NCBI RefSeq assembly: GCF_028680575.1
Contig: NZ_JAPCKI010000006.1
Coordinates: forward strand, 124,001-188,000
Length of the DNA: 64,000 nucleotides
From: Acidovorax benzenivorans
GTDB taxonomy: Bacteria > Pseudomonadota > Gammaproteobacteria > Burkholderiales > Burkholderiaceae_C
Direction of reading: 5' to 3'
Below the pieces are notes generated by a model. It searched no databases, was not told where the DNA came from, and saw nothing but the letters and a program-made list of their open reading frames with translations. Shown here piece by piece: positions 54,849-64,000 of this stretch. Both the position numbers and the translations under genes were made by a program. The number at the start of each line of letters is the position of its first letter. Within the stretch, counting starts at the first letter, position 1.

Positions 54849-55102
54849 GCAATGCTCCGCCCGGTGTGGCGCAGGCCATTCACCGTCGATGCCCCTGCGG
54901 GCTGAATGCTGGCATGCAACGCGTCCATTTGACCCAGTTCGCGCGCAATTTGCTCGTCAGAAATCACCGGGCGGCGGCGCACAGGCAGCATACGCACCAC
55001 CTCTTTGCCGTGGCGGGTGATGCGCACTTCCTCGCCCTGCTCGACCAGTTCGATCAAGGCGGAAAACCGGCTCTTGGCTTCGTAGATACCGACGGACTGC
55101 AT
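54845..55102 (-). CDS. vapB: Phd/YefM-type antitoxin, partner of VapC
   Basis: 85 aa. MQSVGIYEAKSRFSALIELV then EQGEEVRITRHGKEVVRMLP is the Phd/YefM DNA-binding fold; the C-terminus would wrap the toxin. Operator repeats and a good promoter lie directly upstream. Confidence 0.88.
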   Translation of the reverse strand: MQSVGIYEAKSRFSALIELVEQGEEVRITRHGKEVVRMLPVRRRPVISDEQIARELGQMDALHASIQPAGASTVNGLRHTGRSIA

Positions 55103-55140
55103 GGATGTGCGGACCTCAAAAAGAAAAGTCTGGCCTGAAC

Positions 55141-55196
55141 AATGAATTCAGACCAGACTATATCAGTCTGACCAGATTTTTTCAATCAGGCCAGAT
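55141..55196 (-). promoter_or_regulatory. Promoter and operator repeats of the VapBC-like pair
   Basis: Minus-strand -35 TTGAAA (55185-55180), 17-base spacer, -10 TATAGT (55162-55157). Around them, minus-strand TCTGGCCTG, TCTGGTCAG and TCTGGTCTG occur in tandem, with an inverted CAGGCCAGA-like half near 55130. These are half-sites for antitoxin autorepression. Confidence 0.7.
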
Positions 55197-55211
55197 AGGA
55201 TCAACAAAGGA

Positions 55212-56750
<1,539 letters not shown>

Positions 56751-56777
56751 TCAACGCACTGGCGGGGGGGGAATCAC

Positions 56778-57338
56778 ATGGATAAACTTGCCCGCATGAA
56801 AATGCACAAGCTTCTTCTGCTGGCCGTGGCCTGCACCTGGGCCATGGGCGCGGCGGCGCAATGGCAGTGGACGGACAAAGACGGGCGCAAGGTCTTCAGC
56901 GACCGTCCTCCACCACCCGACATTCCTGAGAAAAGCATCTTGAAACAGCCGGGTGGCAACCGCCCGGCACGCGCTACGGCCCCGGCAGCGCCAGCAACCT
57001 CCGATGCAGCCCCGAGCGCTGGTGCCGCCCCTGCAGTAGCCACAGCACCCAAGGCCGCCGCCAGTGCACCGGGTGCAGGCAAGGACAAGGAGCTGGAAGA
57101 GAAAAAAGCCCAGGCTGAGGCCGCGGAGGCCGCCAAGAAAAAAGCTGAGGACGAAAAAATAGCCAAAGCCAAGGCTGAAAACTGCACACGTGCACGCGCA
57201 GCCAAAGCGGCGTTTGATGCAGGAAAGCCCATCACGCAAGCCAATGCACAGGGCGAAAAAATCTTCCTGGACGGCCCTGCCCGCGCGGCCGAAGCCAAAC
57301 GCATCGACGAGATTGTTGCGGCCGACTGCGTACGCTGA
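56778..57338 (+). CDS. DUF4124-domain exported protein
   Basis: 186 aa. Signal peptide ([18 protein letters not shown]), then the DUF4124 stretch [20 protein letters not shown], an Ala/Pro-rich linker, and an Ala/Lys/Glu coiled coil (about 110-150). C-terminal block with two Cys ([25 protein letters not shown]). Periplasmic, function unknown. An internal ATG at 56796 (MKMHK) may be the true start. Confidence 0.82.
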   Translation: MDKLARMKMHKLLLLAVACTWAMGAAAQWQWTDKDGRKVFSDRPPPPDIPEKSILKQPGGNRPARATAPAAPATSDAAPSAGAAPAVATAPKAAASAPGAGKDKELEEKKAQAEAAEAAKKKAEDEKIAKAKAENCTRARAAKAAFDAGKPITQANAQGEKIFLDGPARAAEAKRIDEIVAADCVR

Positions 57339-57383
57339 GTTACGGGCTGCTCCGCTACAAGGCGAAACAGCTCCACTTTTTCA

Positions 57384-57749
57384 TCAGTAGCCCGACTTGC
57401 CCCCAGGTCGGCGACGCGCAAAGAGTCCTGTAGTGCGTGCCCCTTGGCGGGCAAAGCGCTCCCGGCGCGCCACCTTGGGGTCCACCTTCAACGGCCGGTA
57501 GATTTCTACGCGGTCCATCGGCTGCAACACCACATCCAGGTTGGCAGCACGGCCCCAGATGCCCACTTGCGGCGAATCACCCGCCACCGGCATGCTCAGG
57601 CTTGAGATACCACAGCTGGCGCGCAGAGCATCTGCCACCGTGCTACCCACCGGCACATCCAGGACCCATTCGCGCGTCTCGCGCGAGCCCAGGCAGGCCA
57701 CGACCGTGATGGAGATGGTCTTCGAAGCGCCGTCCATGGCTTCACCCAT
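57384..57749 (-). CDS. rnfH: RnfH-family protein
   Basis: About 121 aa. Ubiquitin-like beta-grasp fold: ITVVACLGSRETREWVLDVP, VGSTVADALRASCG, QPMDRVEIYRPLKVDPKVAR. Function uncertain; pairs with ratA in many proteobacteria as here. ATG at 57749 overlaps the ratA stop by 8 bases. Confidence 0.85.
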   Translation of the reverse strand: MGEAMDGASKTISITVVACLGSRETREWVLDVPVGSTVADALRASCGISSLSMPVAGDSPQVGIWGRAANLDVVLQPMDRVEIYRPLKVDPKVARRERFARQGARTTGLFARRRPGGKSGY

Positions 57750-58182
57750 AGACCTGTTCCGCCCGCTTGACGAAAGCATCGACCATGCTGCCCGCAATGC
57801 GGTCGAACACCGGCCCCACGAGCGTGGCCAATGCGGCACTGTCAAACCCATAGTTCAGCATCAGTTCCACCTTGCATGCACGCTGCGTGCCGTCCCCCAC
57901 GGGGTGAAAGTGCCAATCTCCATCCAGCCGCGAAAACGGCCCTTTCACCAGATGCATCTGCACGCGCTTGCCCGCCTCATGGGTGTTGCACGTCACAAAG
58001 GTCTGGCGAATGCCGCTGAAGGCAATGCCCACCTCGGCGGTCATACCTTCACCGGTCTGCTCCAGCACAGCGGCGCGGTCGCACCAGGGCAGGAACTGGG
58101 GGTACTGTTCCACCCCGGTGACCAGGGCAAACATCTCTTCGGGGCTGTACCAAATGAGGACGGACTTGTGGACGGTTTTCAT
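57742..58182 (-). CDS. ratA: RatA-type START-domain protein
   Basis: 146 aa. [40 protein letters not shown] and the closing [13 protein letters not shown]. Coenzyme-Q-binding or ribosome-association family (RatA/Coq10). Divergent from smpB, the common ratA/smpB layout. Confidence 0.92.
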   Translation of the reverse strand: MKTVHKSVLIWYSPEEMFALVTGVEQYPQFLPWCDRAAVLEQTGEGMTAEVGIAFSGIRQTFVTCNTHEAGKRVQMHLVKGPFSRLDGDWHFHPVGDGTQRACKVELMLNYGFDSAALATLVGPVFDRIAGSMVDAFVKRAEQVYG

Positions 58183-58270
58183 GCAGGCAACTGGCGCGGG
58201 GCTTTCGAAGGGGAAAGGCGGGCCGGGGAAACTAGAATCACGGGTCTCTGAACGGCCACAATTGTATGTA

Positions 58271-58289
58271 GGGAGATCTTTTATCTCCC
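58271..58289 (+). promoter_or_regulatory. Hairpin in the smpB leader
   Basis: GGGAGAT/ATCTCCC with a 5-base loop, ending 23 bases before the smpB ATG. No T-run, so not a terminator; it could affect translation or mRNA stability. Confidence 0.4.
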
Positions 58290-58312
58290 GCAGGGCGCCG
58301 CATCTGAACTAC

Positions 58313-58786
58313 ATGGCCAAAAAACCCGATCCCACCTCCCGCATTGCCGACAACAAGAAAGCGGCCTACAACTACTTCTTCGAGGAGCGCCACGAGGCGG
58401 GCATGGTGCTGCACGGCTGGGAGGTCAAGGCGCTGCGCGAGGGCAAGGTGCAGCTGACCGATGGCTACGTGCTGATCCGTGATGGCGAGCTGTATCTGCT
58501 CGGCTGCCTGATCATGCCGCTGAAGACAGCGTCCACCCATGTCAACCCTGAATCAGCGCGTACCAAAAAATTGCTGCTCAAGAAGGACGACATCAAGCGC
58601 CTGATTGGCAAGGTCGAGCAAAAGGGCTACACGCTGGTACCCATCAACCTGCACTGGAAGAACGGCTTCGTGAAGTGCGAGATCGCCCTGGCCAAAGGCA
58701 AGGCCGAGCATGACAAGCGCGACACCATCAAGGACCGCGAAGGCAAGCGCGAAGTGGAGCGCGCCATGAAAAGTCGCAGCCGCTGA
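58313..58786 (+). CDS. smpB: tmRNA-binding protein SmpB
   Basis: 157 aa. Core [20 protein letters not shown] then [32 protein letters not shown] and the basic C-terminal tail ([17 protein letters not shown]). Binds tmRNA to rescue stalled ribosomes. Start at 58313 ([10 protein letters not shown]). Confidence 0.97.
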   Translation: MAKKPDPTSRIADNKKAAYNYFFEERHEAGMVLHGWEVKALREGKVQLTDGYVLIRDGELYLLGCLIMPLKTASTHVNPESARTKKLLLKKDDIKRLIGKVEQKGYTLVPINLHWKNGFVKCEIALAKGKAEHDKRDTIKDREGKREVERAMKSRSR

Positions 58787-58851
58787 TTCCGGCGTGCAGT
58801 GCAGTCTGTGTGTACCCAGCCCGGCGCTTGAGAATTTTTTTGCGACGCCGT

Positions 58852-58881
58852 GGAATAAATCGCTAGGCCCATGTGTTTGTC
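58852..58881 (+). promoter_or_regulatory. Candidate ECF-type promoter
   Basis: GGAATAAA (58852-58859), an 18-base spacer and TGTC (58878-58881), like the GGAATAAA...CGTC promoters that many ECF sigma factors use to drive their own operon. About 50 bases before the lipoprotein gene. Confidence 0.45.
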
Positions 58882-58932
58882 CCGGTGCAAGGCAGCATTC
58901 GCCTCCGCCTGCACCACCCTCTGGAGAAACCC

Positions 58933-59304
58933 ATGAAGAAACTGATCTCGATGGCCGCATTCGTCGCAGCCGCTGCACTGGCTGGCTGCGCCACCATGAA
59001 CGACTCGCCCGTAAAGACCATGGACGGCGTATTGGTCGGCGCAGGCGGCATGACGCTCTACACGTTTGACCGCGATGCCGCTGGCAGTGGCAAGTCGGTG
59101 TGCAACGGCCCCTGCGCCACCAACTGGCCACCGCTGATGGCCAGCAAGGCGCCCGGCAGCGACTACAGCGTCATCACCCGCGACGACGGCAAGACCCAGC
59201 TGGCCTACAAGGGCAAGCCGCTGTACTACTGGATCAAGGACACCAAGCCCGGCGACAAAACAGGCGAAGGCGTGAACCAGGTGTGGCGCACCGCACGGCC
59301 GTAA
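58933..59304 (+). CDS. COG4315-type secreted lipoprotein
   Basis: 123 aa. Lipobox LAGC (Cys19). Two YDLD-like repeats are the family mark: GGMTLYTFDRDAAGSGKSVC and GKPLYYWIKDTKPGD. The Cys pair CNGPC is also typical. Unknown role in the envelope. Genes of this type commonly precede an ECF sigma/anti-sigma pair, as here. Confidence 0.85.
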   Translation: MKKLISMAAFVAAAALAGCATMNDSPVKTMDGVLVGAGGMTLYTFDRDAAGSGKSVCNGPCATNWPPLMASKAPGSDYSVITRDDGKTQLAYKGKPLYYWIKDTKPGDKTGEGVNQVWRTARP

Positions 59305-59337
59305 GAGCCCGCGCAGCGCAACACAGCCCCTCACGGC

Positions 59338-59886
59338 ATGAATCGCTCCCAGGTCATCGAACAGCTGCCCGGCCTGCGCCGTTACGCGCGGGTGCTGACA
59401 GGCGACGCCTGGGCGGCAGATGACCTGGTGCAAGACACGCTGGAGCGGGCCTGCAGCAAGTGGCTGCTGTGGCGCACGGGCAGCAACCTGCGCGCGTGGT
59501 TGTTCACGCTGATGCACAACCTGTACTTGAACCAGCGGCGCGCGCTGCCCGCACTGGCCCCCTTGGACATCGACGAGGTTCAAGACCTGCTACCGGGTGC
59601 CCGCGCGCCCTCCGACGACGCCCTGGACCTGGAGCGCTGCCTGCAGCGCCTACCCGCCGACCAGCGGGCCGTGCTGCTGCTGGTCGCTATGGAGGACATG
59701 AGCTACGAAGACACCGCACGCATCCTGGGCATTCCGGTGGGCACCGTGATGTCGCGCCTGTCGCGGGCCCGCATGCGCTTGCGTGCGCTGATGGACCGCG
59801 AACCCACGCAAGGCTCCGCGCCGGCCACCCAGGCAGGCTCAGTCGCAGCAGCAAGCACAGCGCCTGCACTGCGTCGCCTCAAATAG
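59338..59886 (+). CDS. ECF sigma factor
   Basis: 182 aa. Region 2 (LRRYARVLTGDAWAADDLVQ, DTLERACSKW, LRAWLFTLMHNLYLNQRR) and region 4 (LQRLPADQRAVLLLVAMEDM, SYEDTARILGIPVGTVMSRL, SRAR). The tail is Ala/Thr-rich. Directs transcription of the neighbouring envelope-stress-type unit. Confidence 0.92.
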   Translation: MNRSQVIEQLPGLRRYARVLTGDAWAADDLVQDTLERACSKWLLWRTGSNLRAWLFTLMHNLYLNQRRALPALAPLDIDEVQDLLPGARAPSDDALDLERCLQRLPADQRAVLLLVAMEDMSYEDTARILGIPVGTVMSRLSRARMRLRALMDREPTQGSAPATQAGSVAAASTAPALRRLK

Positions 59887-59909
59887 TCACTCTGACCCGA
59901 TCCTCCACC

Positions 59910-60815
59910 ATGGACCCGACACACCCTGCCCCCCCACCACGCGCCGATGAAAGCAGCGCCTGGCATGCCCTTGTGGACGGCCAATTGCCGCCCACCGAGG
60001 CACAGGCACTGCGCGAGCAACTGCGGGACGACGAGGAGGCGCAGGCCACACTGGCCCACTGGCAGGCACAGCGGGACCGTTTGCACACCCTGCACCAGGA
60101 CCGGCTCCACGCTCCCGTGCCCGATGCCTTGCTGGCCGCTGCGTTGCGCGCCACAGACCGCCGGGAGCAGCAGGCGCAGTGGTGGCGTTGGGGTGGCATG
60201 GCCGCCTCGGTGTTGCTGGCCTTTGTGCTGGGCTGGGCGGGACGCGGCCAGTGGCCCGCCGGGGTGCCTGGCAAAACACTGGCTACCAACCAAGGCGCCA
60301 CGCTGGTAACGGCCGAACCGGCACAGCGCTTCGCACAGCAGGCCTCGGTGGCCCACGCGGTGTATCAACCCGAAGTGCGTCACCCCGTAGAGGTCACGGC
60401 TGCCCAGCAAGACCACCTGGTGCAATGGCTGTCCAAACGGCTGGACCGACCGCTCAAGGTCCCAGTGCTGGGCGCGCAGGGCTATGAACTGGTGGGAGGC
60501 CGGTTGTTGCCCGGCGACACCGGCGTGCGCGCACAGTTCATGTACCAGAACAGCGCAGGCCAGCGAATCACGCTGTACCTGGGCGCCTTGGCGCCCACCT
60601 CGCCCCGCCCTGCCAGCGACAGCAAGGGCGACACCAAAGCGCGCGTGGAAGCACCGGAGGCAGCACCCGTCACCGCGTTCCAGTTCACGCACGAAGGCCC
60701 GGTGCCGGGCTTTTACTGGACGGATGCGGGCTTTGGCTACGCCCTGAGCGGGCAGTTGTCACGCCCCGAGTTGTTGAGCCTGGCCACCGCGGTGTATCAG
60801 CAGTTGAGCCCCTGA
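59910..60815 (+). CDS. Membrane anti-sigma factor
   Basis: 301 aa. N-terminal anti-sigma helix region (WHALVDGQLPPTEAQALREQ), one span (WGGMAASVLLAFVLGWAGRG, residues about 90-110), and a periplasmic domain (YELVGGRLLPGDTGVRAQFM, YQNSAGQRITLYLG). Starts 24 bases after the sigma gene. Holds the sigma factor inactive until an envelope signal. Confidence 0.9.
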   Translation: MDPTHPAPPPRADESSAWHALVDGQLPPTEAQALREQLRDDEEAQATLAHWQAQRDRLHTLHQDRLHAPVPDALLAAALRATDRREQQAQWWRWGGMAASVLLAFVLGWAGRGQWPAGVPGKTLATNQGATLVTAEPAQRFAQQASVAHAVYQPEVRHPVEVTAAQQDHLVQWLSKRLDRPLKVPVLGAQGYELVGGRLLPGDTGVRAQFMYQNSAGQRITLYLGALAPTSPRPASDSKGDTKARVEAPEAAPVTAFQFTHEGPVPGFYWTDAGFGYALSGQLSRPELLSLATAVYQQLSP

Positions 60816-60855
60816 CGCGCCGCCAGGGGCTCGGACCGACCAGGGCCTTCGCCGG

Positions 60856-61950
60856 TCAGGACAAATGGGCCAGCGGGTGGGCGTGCGCAGGCCAGGGGCT
60901 GGCGAAGAACGGCGCCACCACCTCCGGCGTCACGTCTTCGATACGGCCAGGATTCCACTGGGGCGCGTGGTCCTTGTCCACGGCCAGGGCACGGATGCCC
61001 TCCACGGTTTCACTCTGCCCTGGACGCAAGAAGAAGCAGTGGCGCACCATGTCGCGCTCCATGCGCAGGTCGTCGGCCAGGCCCATCGTGCGGGCGCGGC
61101 GGATCTGCTCCAACACCACATGCAGCATCAGCGGCGAACGCTTGCGCAACGTAGCGGCCGTGGCGCGAGCCCAGTCACCCTCAGCGGCTTCCAGGGCGGC
61201 GATGATGTCCCCGACGGTGGGGAGCGAGAAATATTGGTCAATTTGGGCTCTGGCGCTTGAATCACGTGCGTCAGAAGCTACAAATTTTGTAGCAACATAG
61301 TCACACACCGCCTTGCCATCTGCAAAGCTCTGGACTCCCAGCACCTCCCACACGGCGGCCTGTTGGTCCGAGGGCAGGCAGCCATCGGCCAGTTGGTAGG
61401 CAATGGCATCACCCGCGCCGATGGTGTCGCCGGTCAGCGCCAGCCATTCGCCCACGCGACCCGGGCAGCGGCTCAGAAAGTAACCTCCTCCCACATCGGG
61501 GAAGAGGCCAATGGCCGTCTCGGGCATGGCCATCTTGGTGCGCTCGGTCACCACACGCAGGGTCGCGCCCTGGCTGATGCCCATGCCGCCGCCCATCACG
61601 ATGCCATCCATGAAGGCGATGTAGGGCTTGGCGTAGTTGTGGATCAGGTGGTTGAGCGCGTATTCCTCGGTGAAGAAGTCCTCGATCAACGGGTTGCCCT
61701 GGCTGCCCGCCTGGTGCAGAAAGCGGATATCGCCACCTGCGCAGAAAGCACCAAACGGGCCTTCCTTGTTGCTGCCACGGATGGCCACGGCCAGCACCCG
61801 CGCATCGTTCTGCCAGGCCAGCAGGATGCCCATCAGGTCACGCACCATACCCAGCGACAAGGCATTGAGCGCACGCGGGCGGTTCAGGGTAATGAAGCCC
61901 ACCTGGCCACGCACTTCGCTCAACACTTCAGACACAACCGTCTCCGTCAT
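60856..61950 (-). CDS. Enoyl-CoA hydratase/isomerase family, 3-hydroxyisobutyryl-CoA hydrolase-like
   Basis: 364 aa. GFITLNRPRALNALSLGMV, the oxyanion loop GAFCAGGDIRF and GIVMGGGMGISQGATLRVVT, then MAMPETAIGLFPDVGGGYFL with the Glu. The length and C-terminal extension fit the ECH_2 group that releases 3-hydroxyisobutyrate in valine breakdown. About 19 residues (around VATKFVASDARDSSARAQ) are encoded by a repeat copy. ATG at 61950 with AAGGAAC upstream and a 4-base overlap with the EamA gene. Confidence 0.9.
   Translation of the reverse strand: MTETVVSEVLSEVRGQVGFITLNRPRALNALSLGMVRDLMGILLAWQNDARVLAVAIRGSNKEGPFGAFCAGGDIRFLHQAGSQGNPLIEDFFTEEYALNHLIHNYAKPYIAFMDGIVMGGGMGISQGATLRVVTERTKMAMPETAIGLFPDVGGGYFLSRCPGRVGEWLALTGDTIGAGDAIAYQLADGCLPSDQQAAVWEVLGVQSFADGKAVCDYVATKFVASDARDSSARAQIDQYFSLPTVGDIIAALEAAEGDWARATAATLRKRSPLMLHVVLEQIRRARTMGLADDLRMERDMVRHCFFLRPGQSETVEGIRALAVDKDHAPQWNPGRIEDVTPEVVAPFFASPWPAHAHPLAHLS
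61238..61297 (-). repeat. Dispersed repeat copy E, inside the enoyl-CoA hydratase gene
   Basis: Minus strand: GTTGCTACAAAATTTGTAGC, then a short spacer and GATTCAAGCGCCAGAGCC. Same head hairpin and GCGC block as the other copies, translated in frame within the host gene. Confidence 0.65.
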
Positions 61951-62822
61951 TTTTGTTCCTTCCAACCCAACAGTTCATTGAAAACCAGCGCACCGATCAC
62001 CAGTGCGCCCCCCGTCAGCACCGCCGTGCCGGGCTTTTCGCCCGCGCCCAACCATGCCAGCAAGATGCCAAAGATCACTTCGAGCAGACCCAGCAGCGCC
62101 ATCTCGGGCGCTTTGAGCACACGCCCGCAGCGCACGGCCAACACACAAGGGATGGCCAATTGCACCACGCCCAGCAAGGCCAGCAGGCCCAGGTCATGCG
62201 CCGACGCCTGAAAAGGCAGCGCCAGTGGCAGTGTGGCCATCACCGAGATCACGGCACCAACCAACACCGCAGGCACCAGGTCCACCGCATGACCATGGCG
62301 CTGCGAATGTTGCACCACCGTCCAGTTGATGGCGGCCGCGACCGGCACACACAGCGCCACCAGCGTACCAGCCAGGGGCAGGCCCGCCATTTGCGAACCA
62401 TACATCCACGCAATGCCCAACCCCGCCACGGCAATCGCTGCCCAGGTGCGCGGGGCGATGTGGTGACCGATGAACACCCTTGCAAACAGCGCAGTGAGCA
62501 GCGGCCCCACGGCCATCGTAACCAGCACGTTGGCCACCGGCATGAGCACCAGGGCCACCATGAACGCCGTGAACATCACGCTCCAGCACACGCCAGAGAT
62601 CCACAACGCACGGCCACTGTGACGCATGGAGGCAAACACCGCCCTGCCCTGCAGCGCGGGCAGGATGACCAGCAGCGACAGCAAGGTGAAAAAGCTGCGC
62701 CAGAAAGTCACCTCAAAGCTCGCTGCATGTTCCAGGTGGCGCGTCACCACGCCGGCGATGGACCACATGAGGGTCACTGCCACCATCAGCACCACCGCGC
62801 GGGAATGTGTGAGTTTCAACAT
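61947..62822 (-). CDS. EamA/DMT-family transporter
   Basis: 291 aa with about ten hydrophobic segments in two halves; FIGHHIAPRTWAAIAVAGLG closes the first and LLGLLEVIFGILLAWLGAGE the second. Probably an exporter, substrate unknown. Cotranscribed with the enoyl-CoA hydratase-family gene through a 4-base overlap. Confidence 0.88.
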   Translation of the reverse strand: MLKLTHSRAVVLMVAVTLMWSIAGVVTRHLEHAASFEVTFWRSFFTLLSLLVILPALQGRAVFASMRHSGRALWISGVCWSVMFTAFMVALVLMPVANVLVTMAVGPLLTALFARVFIGHHIAPRTWAAIAVAGLGIAWMYGSQMAGLPLAGTLVALCVPVAAAINWTVVQHSQRHGHAVDLVPAVLVGAVISVMATLPLALPFQASAHDLGLLALLGVVQLAIPCVLAVRCGRVLKAPEMALLGLLEVIFGILLAWLGAGEKPGTAVLTGGALVIGALVFNELLGWKEQK

Positions 62823-62844
62823 GGTTTGTGCAGGGTTCAGACGG

Positions 62845-62872
62845 AAAAAAGGCCACTGCGCAGCAGTGGCCC
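62845..62872 (-). terminator. Terminator of typA
   Basis: GGCCACTGC/GCAGTGGCC with a GCA/TGC loop, followed on the minus strand by T6. Confidence 0.9.
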
Positions 62873-62892
62873 TTCCGGGAACGCTCAGCCTA

Positions 62893-64000
62893 TCAGGACC
62901 GGCCAGCGCGCTTGCGCTCGTTTTCGGTCAAGTGGCGCTTGCGCAGGCGCACGCTCTTGGGCGTGATTTCGACCAGCTCGTCGTCTTCGATGAATTCCAC
63001 GCCGTATTCCAGCGTGAGGTCAATCGGGGGCGTGATCTTGATCGCGTCTTCCTTGCCGGAGACGCGGAAGTTGGTCAGCTGCTTGGTGCGCGTGGCGTTC
63101 ACGATCAGGTCGTTGTCGCGGCTGTGGATGCCGACGATCATGCCTTCGTACACGGGGTCGTTCGCCTTCACGAACATGCGGCCACGGTCGTCCAGCTTGC
63201 CCAGGGCGTAGGTGAAGATTTCACCGTCGTCCATGGAGATCAGCACACCGTTCTTACGGCCACCGATGTCGCCCTTGTGCGGCTCGTAGCTGTCGAAGAT
63301 GTTGGAGATCAGACCGGAACCGCGCGTCAGGTTCAGGAATTCGTTGGTGAAACCGATCAGGCCACGGGCCGGGATGCGGTATTCCAGGCGCACGCGGCCA
63401 CGGCCGTCGGACTCCATGTTCACCAGCTCGCCCTTGCGCTCGCCCAGGGCTTGCATCACGCCGCCTTGGTGGCCTTCTTCAATGTCGGCAGTCACCAGCT
63501 CGATAGGCTCGCACTTCTCGCCATTGATTTCCTTGAACACCACGCGCGGCTTGGACACAGCCAGCTCGTAGCCTTCGCGGCGCATGTTTTCCAGCAGGAT
63601 GGTCAGGTGCAATTCACCACGGCCCATCACTTCAAAGATACCTTCTTCGTCGGTTTCCTTCACGCGCAGGGCCACGTTATGCTGCAGTTCCTTTTGCAGG
63701 CGGTCCCAGATCTGGCGGCTGGTCACGAACTTGCCTTCGCGGCCTGCCAGGGGCGAGGTGTTCACGCAGAAGTTCATGGTCAGCGTGGGCTCGTCCACCT
63801 TCAGCATGGGCAGCGGTGCAGGGTTGGCCGGGTCGGTCACGGTCACGCCGATACCGATGTCTTCGATACCGTTGATCAGCACGATGTCGCCAGGGCCAGC
63901 CATCGGCGTCTGCATGCGGTCCAGACCCTGGAAGGTCAGCACCTGGTTCACACGGCCCTTGACGGCCTTGCCGTCGGGGCCTTCCATGACGACCACGTCC
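62893..64000 (-). CDS. typA: Ribosome-associated GTPase TypA/BipA (5' part cut by window)
   Basis: The C-terminal about 369 residues of a roughly 610-aa GTPase. The frame is open to the window edge. Visible parts: domain II (VNQVLTFQGLDRMQTPMAGP), domain III (EELHLTILLENMRREGYEL-like GRGELHLTILLENMRR), the BipA C-terminal domain (GRGRVRLEYRIPARGLIGFT, NEFLNLTRGSGL, SMDDGEIFTYALGKL) and the tail KRHLTENERKRAGRS. Acts in ribosome assembly at low temperature. The GTPase motifs lie outside the window. Confidence 0.97.
   Translation of the reverse strand, partial: DVVVMEGPDGKAVKGRVNQVLTFQGLDRMQTPMAGPGDIVLINGIEDIGIGVTVTDPANPAPLPMLKVDEPTLTMNFCVNTSPLAGREGKFVTSRQIWDRLQKELQHNVALRVKETDEEGIFEVMGRGELHLTILLENMRREGYELAVSKPRVVFKEINGEKCEPIELVTADIEEGHQGGVMQALGERKGELVNMESDGRGRVRLEYRIPARGLIGFTNEFLNLTRGSGLISNIFDSYEPHKGDIGGRKNGVLISMDDGEIFTYALGKLDDRGRMFVKANDPVYEGMIVGIHSRDNDLIVNATRTKQLTNFRVSGKEDAIKITPPIDLTLEYGVEFIEDDELVEITPKSVRLRKRHLTENERKRAGRS

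Overview
The window is a high-G+C betaproteobacterial chromosome segment. Gene content and the style of the intergenic repeats point to Comamonadaceae, most like Acidovorax and relatives. This is a judgement from the proteins and repeats; no search was run. Both edges cut a gene: thrS on the left (3' end missing) and typA/bipA on the right (5' end missing).

Layout. (1) 1-6600: thrS with a Thr-codon leader/attenuator, isocitrate lyase aceA behind a palindrome-rich control region, a gamma-glutamylcyclotransferase-like gene, an EamA exporter, rraA and a SWIB-domain protein. (2) 6600-14040: an iron/heme block with three Fur-box-like sites, holding a TonB-dependent siderophore receptor, piuC, an FMN alpha-hydroxyacid oxidase, bfd, a 24-residue membrane peptide, tonB-exbB-exbD and hemP. 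(3) 14100-24850: housekeeping genes (HbpS/GlcG-like, Bax-inhibitor family, rlmD, Lrp-type regulator divergent from bifunctional putA, DUF6352). (4) 25009-52793: a 27.8-kb integrated element in the 3' end of guaA, bounded by near-identical att repeats, with a tyrosine integrase next to guaA and matching TACCGTC arm-type repeats at both ends. (5) 52782-64000: guaA, a VapBC-like pair, guaB, rnfH-ratA, smpB, a lipoprotein/ECF sigma/anti-sigma unit, an enoyl-CoA hydratase-family gene, a second EamA gene and typA.

The element is a decayed Tn4371-like ICE. Only trbI, a DUF2274 gene and the C-terminal part of trbG remain of the mating apparatus, and trbG is fused in frame to the N-terminal half of a ParB-like protein, which marks a large internal deletion. 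The rest is a defence-type cargo. A ten-gene, mostly overlapping minus-strand array (34941 down to 25244) holds an acyl-carrier-like protein, an XRE regulator, an ImmA/IrrE peptidase, a thymidylate-synthase-like protein, a protein resembling the 5-hmdU-kinase helical/thymine-pyrophosphorylase family, a MazG-type pyrophosphohydrolase and an AcpS-type phosphopantetheinyl transferase. It continues into an OLD-type ATPase/TOPRIM nuclease, a UvrD-like helicase and a HEPN protein (Gabija-like plus one). I know of no named system that combines ACP, AcpS, a TS-like enzyme, the thymine-modification family and MazG; this is the best candidate for an undescribed system. Farther right lie an ABC-three-component (DUF2326 ATPase) operon, a SIR2-like DUF4917 protein, a LA2681-type HEPN protein, a REase/PD-(D/E)XK/TIGR02391-HEPN trio, AlpA and a HicA-like toxin with an HTH partner.

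Two further points stand out. A textbook-looking transcription attenuator (four Thr codons in a 13-residue leader, with mutually exclusive hairpins) precedes thrS. A roughly 60-bp dispersed repeat occurs five times, and two copies sit inside reading frames (rlmD and the enoyl-CoA hydratase gene), where they encode extra residues.
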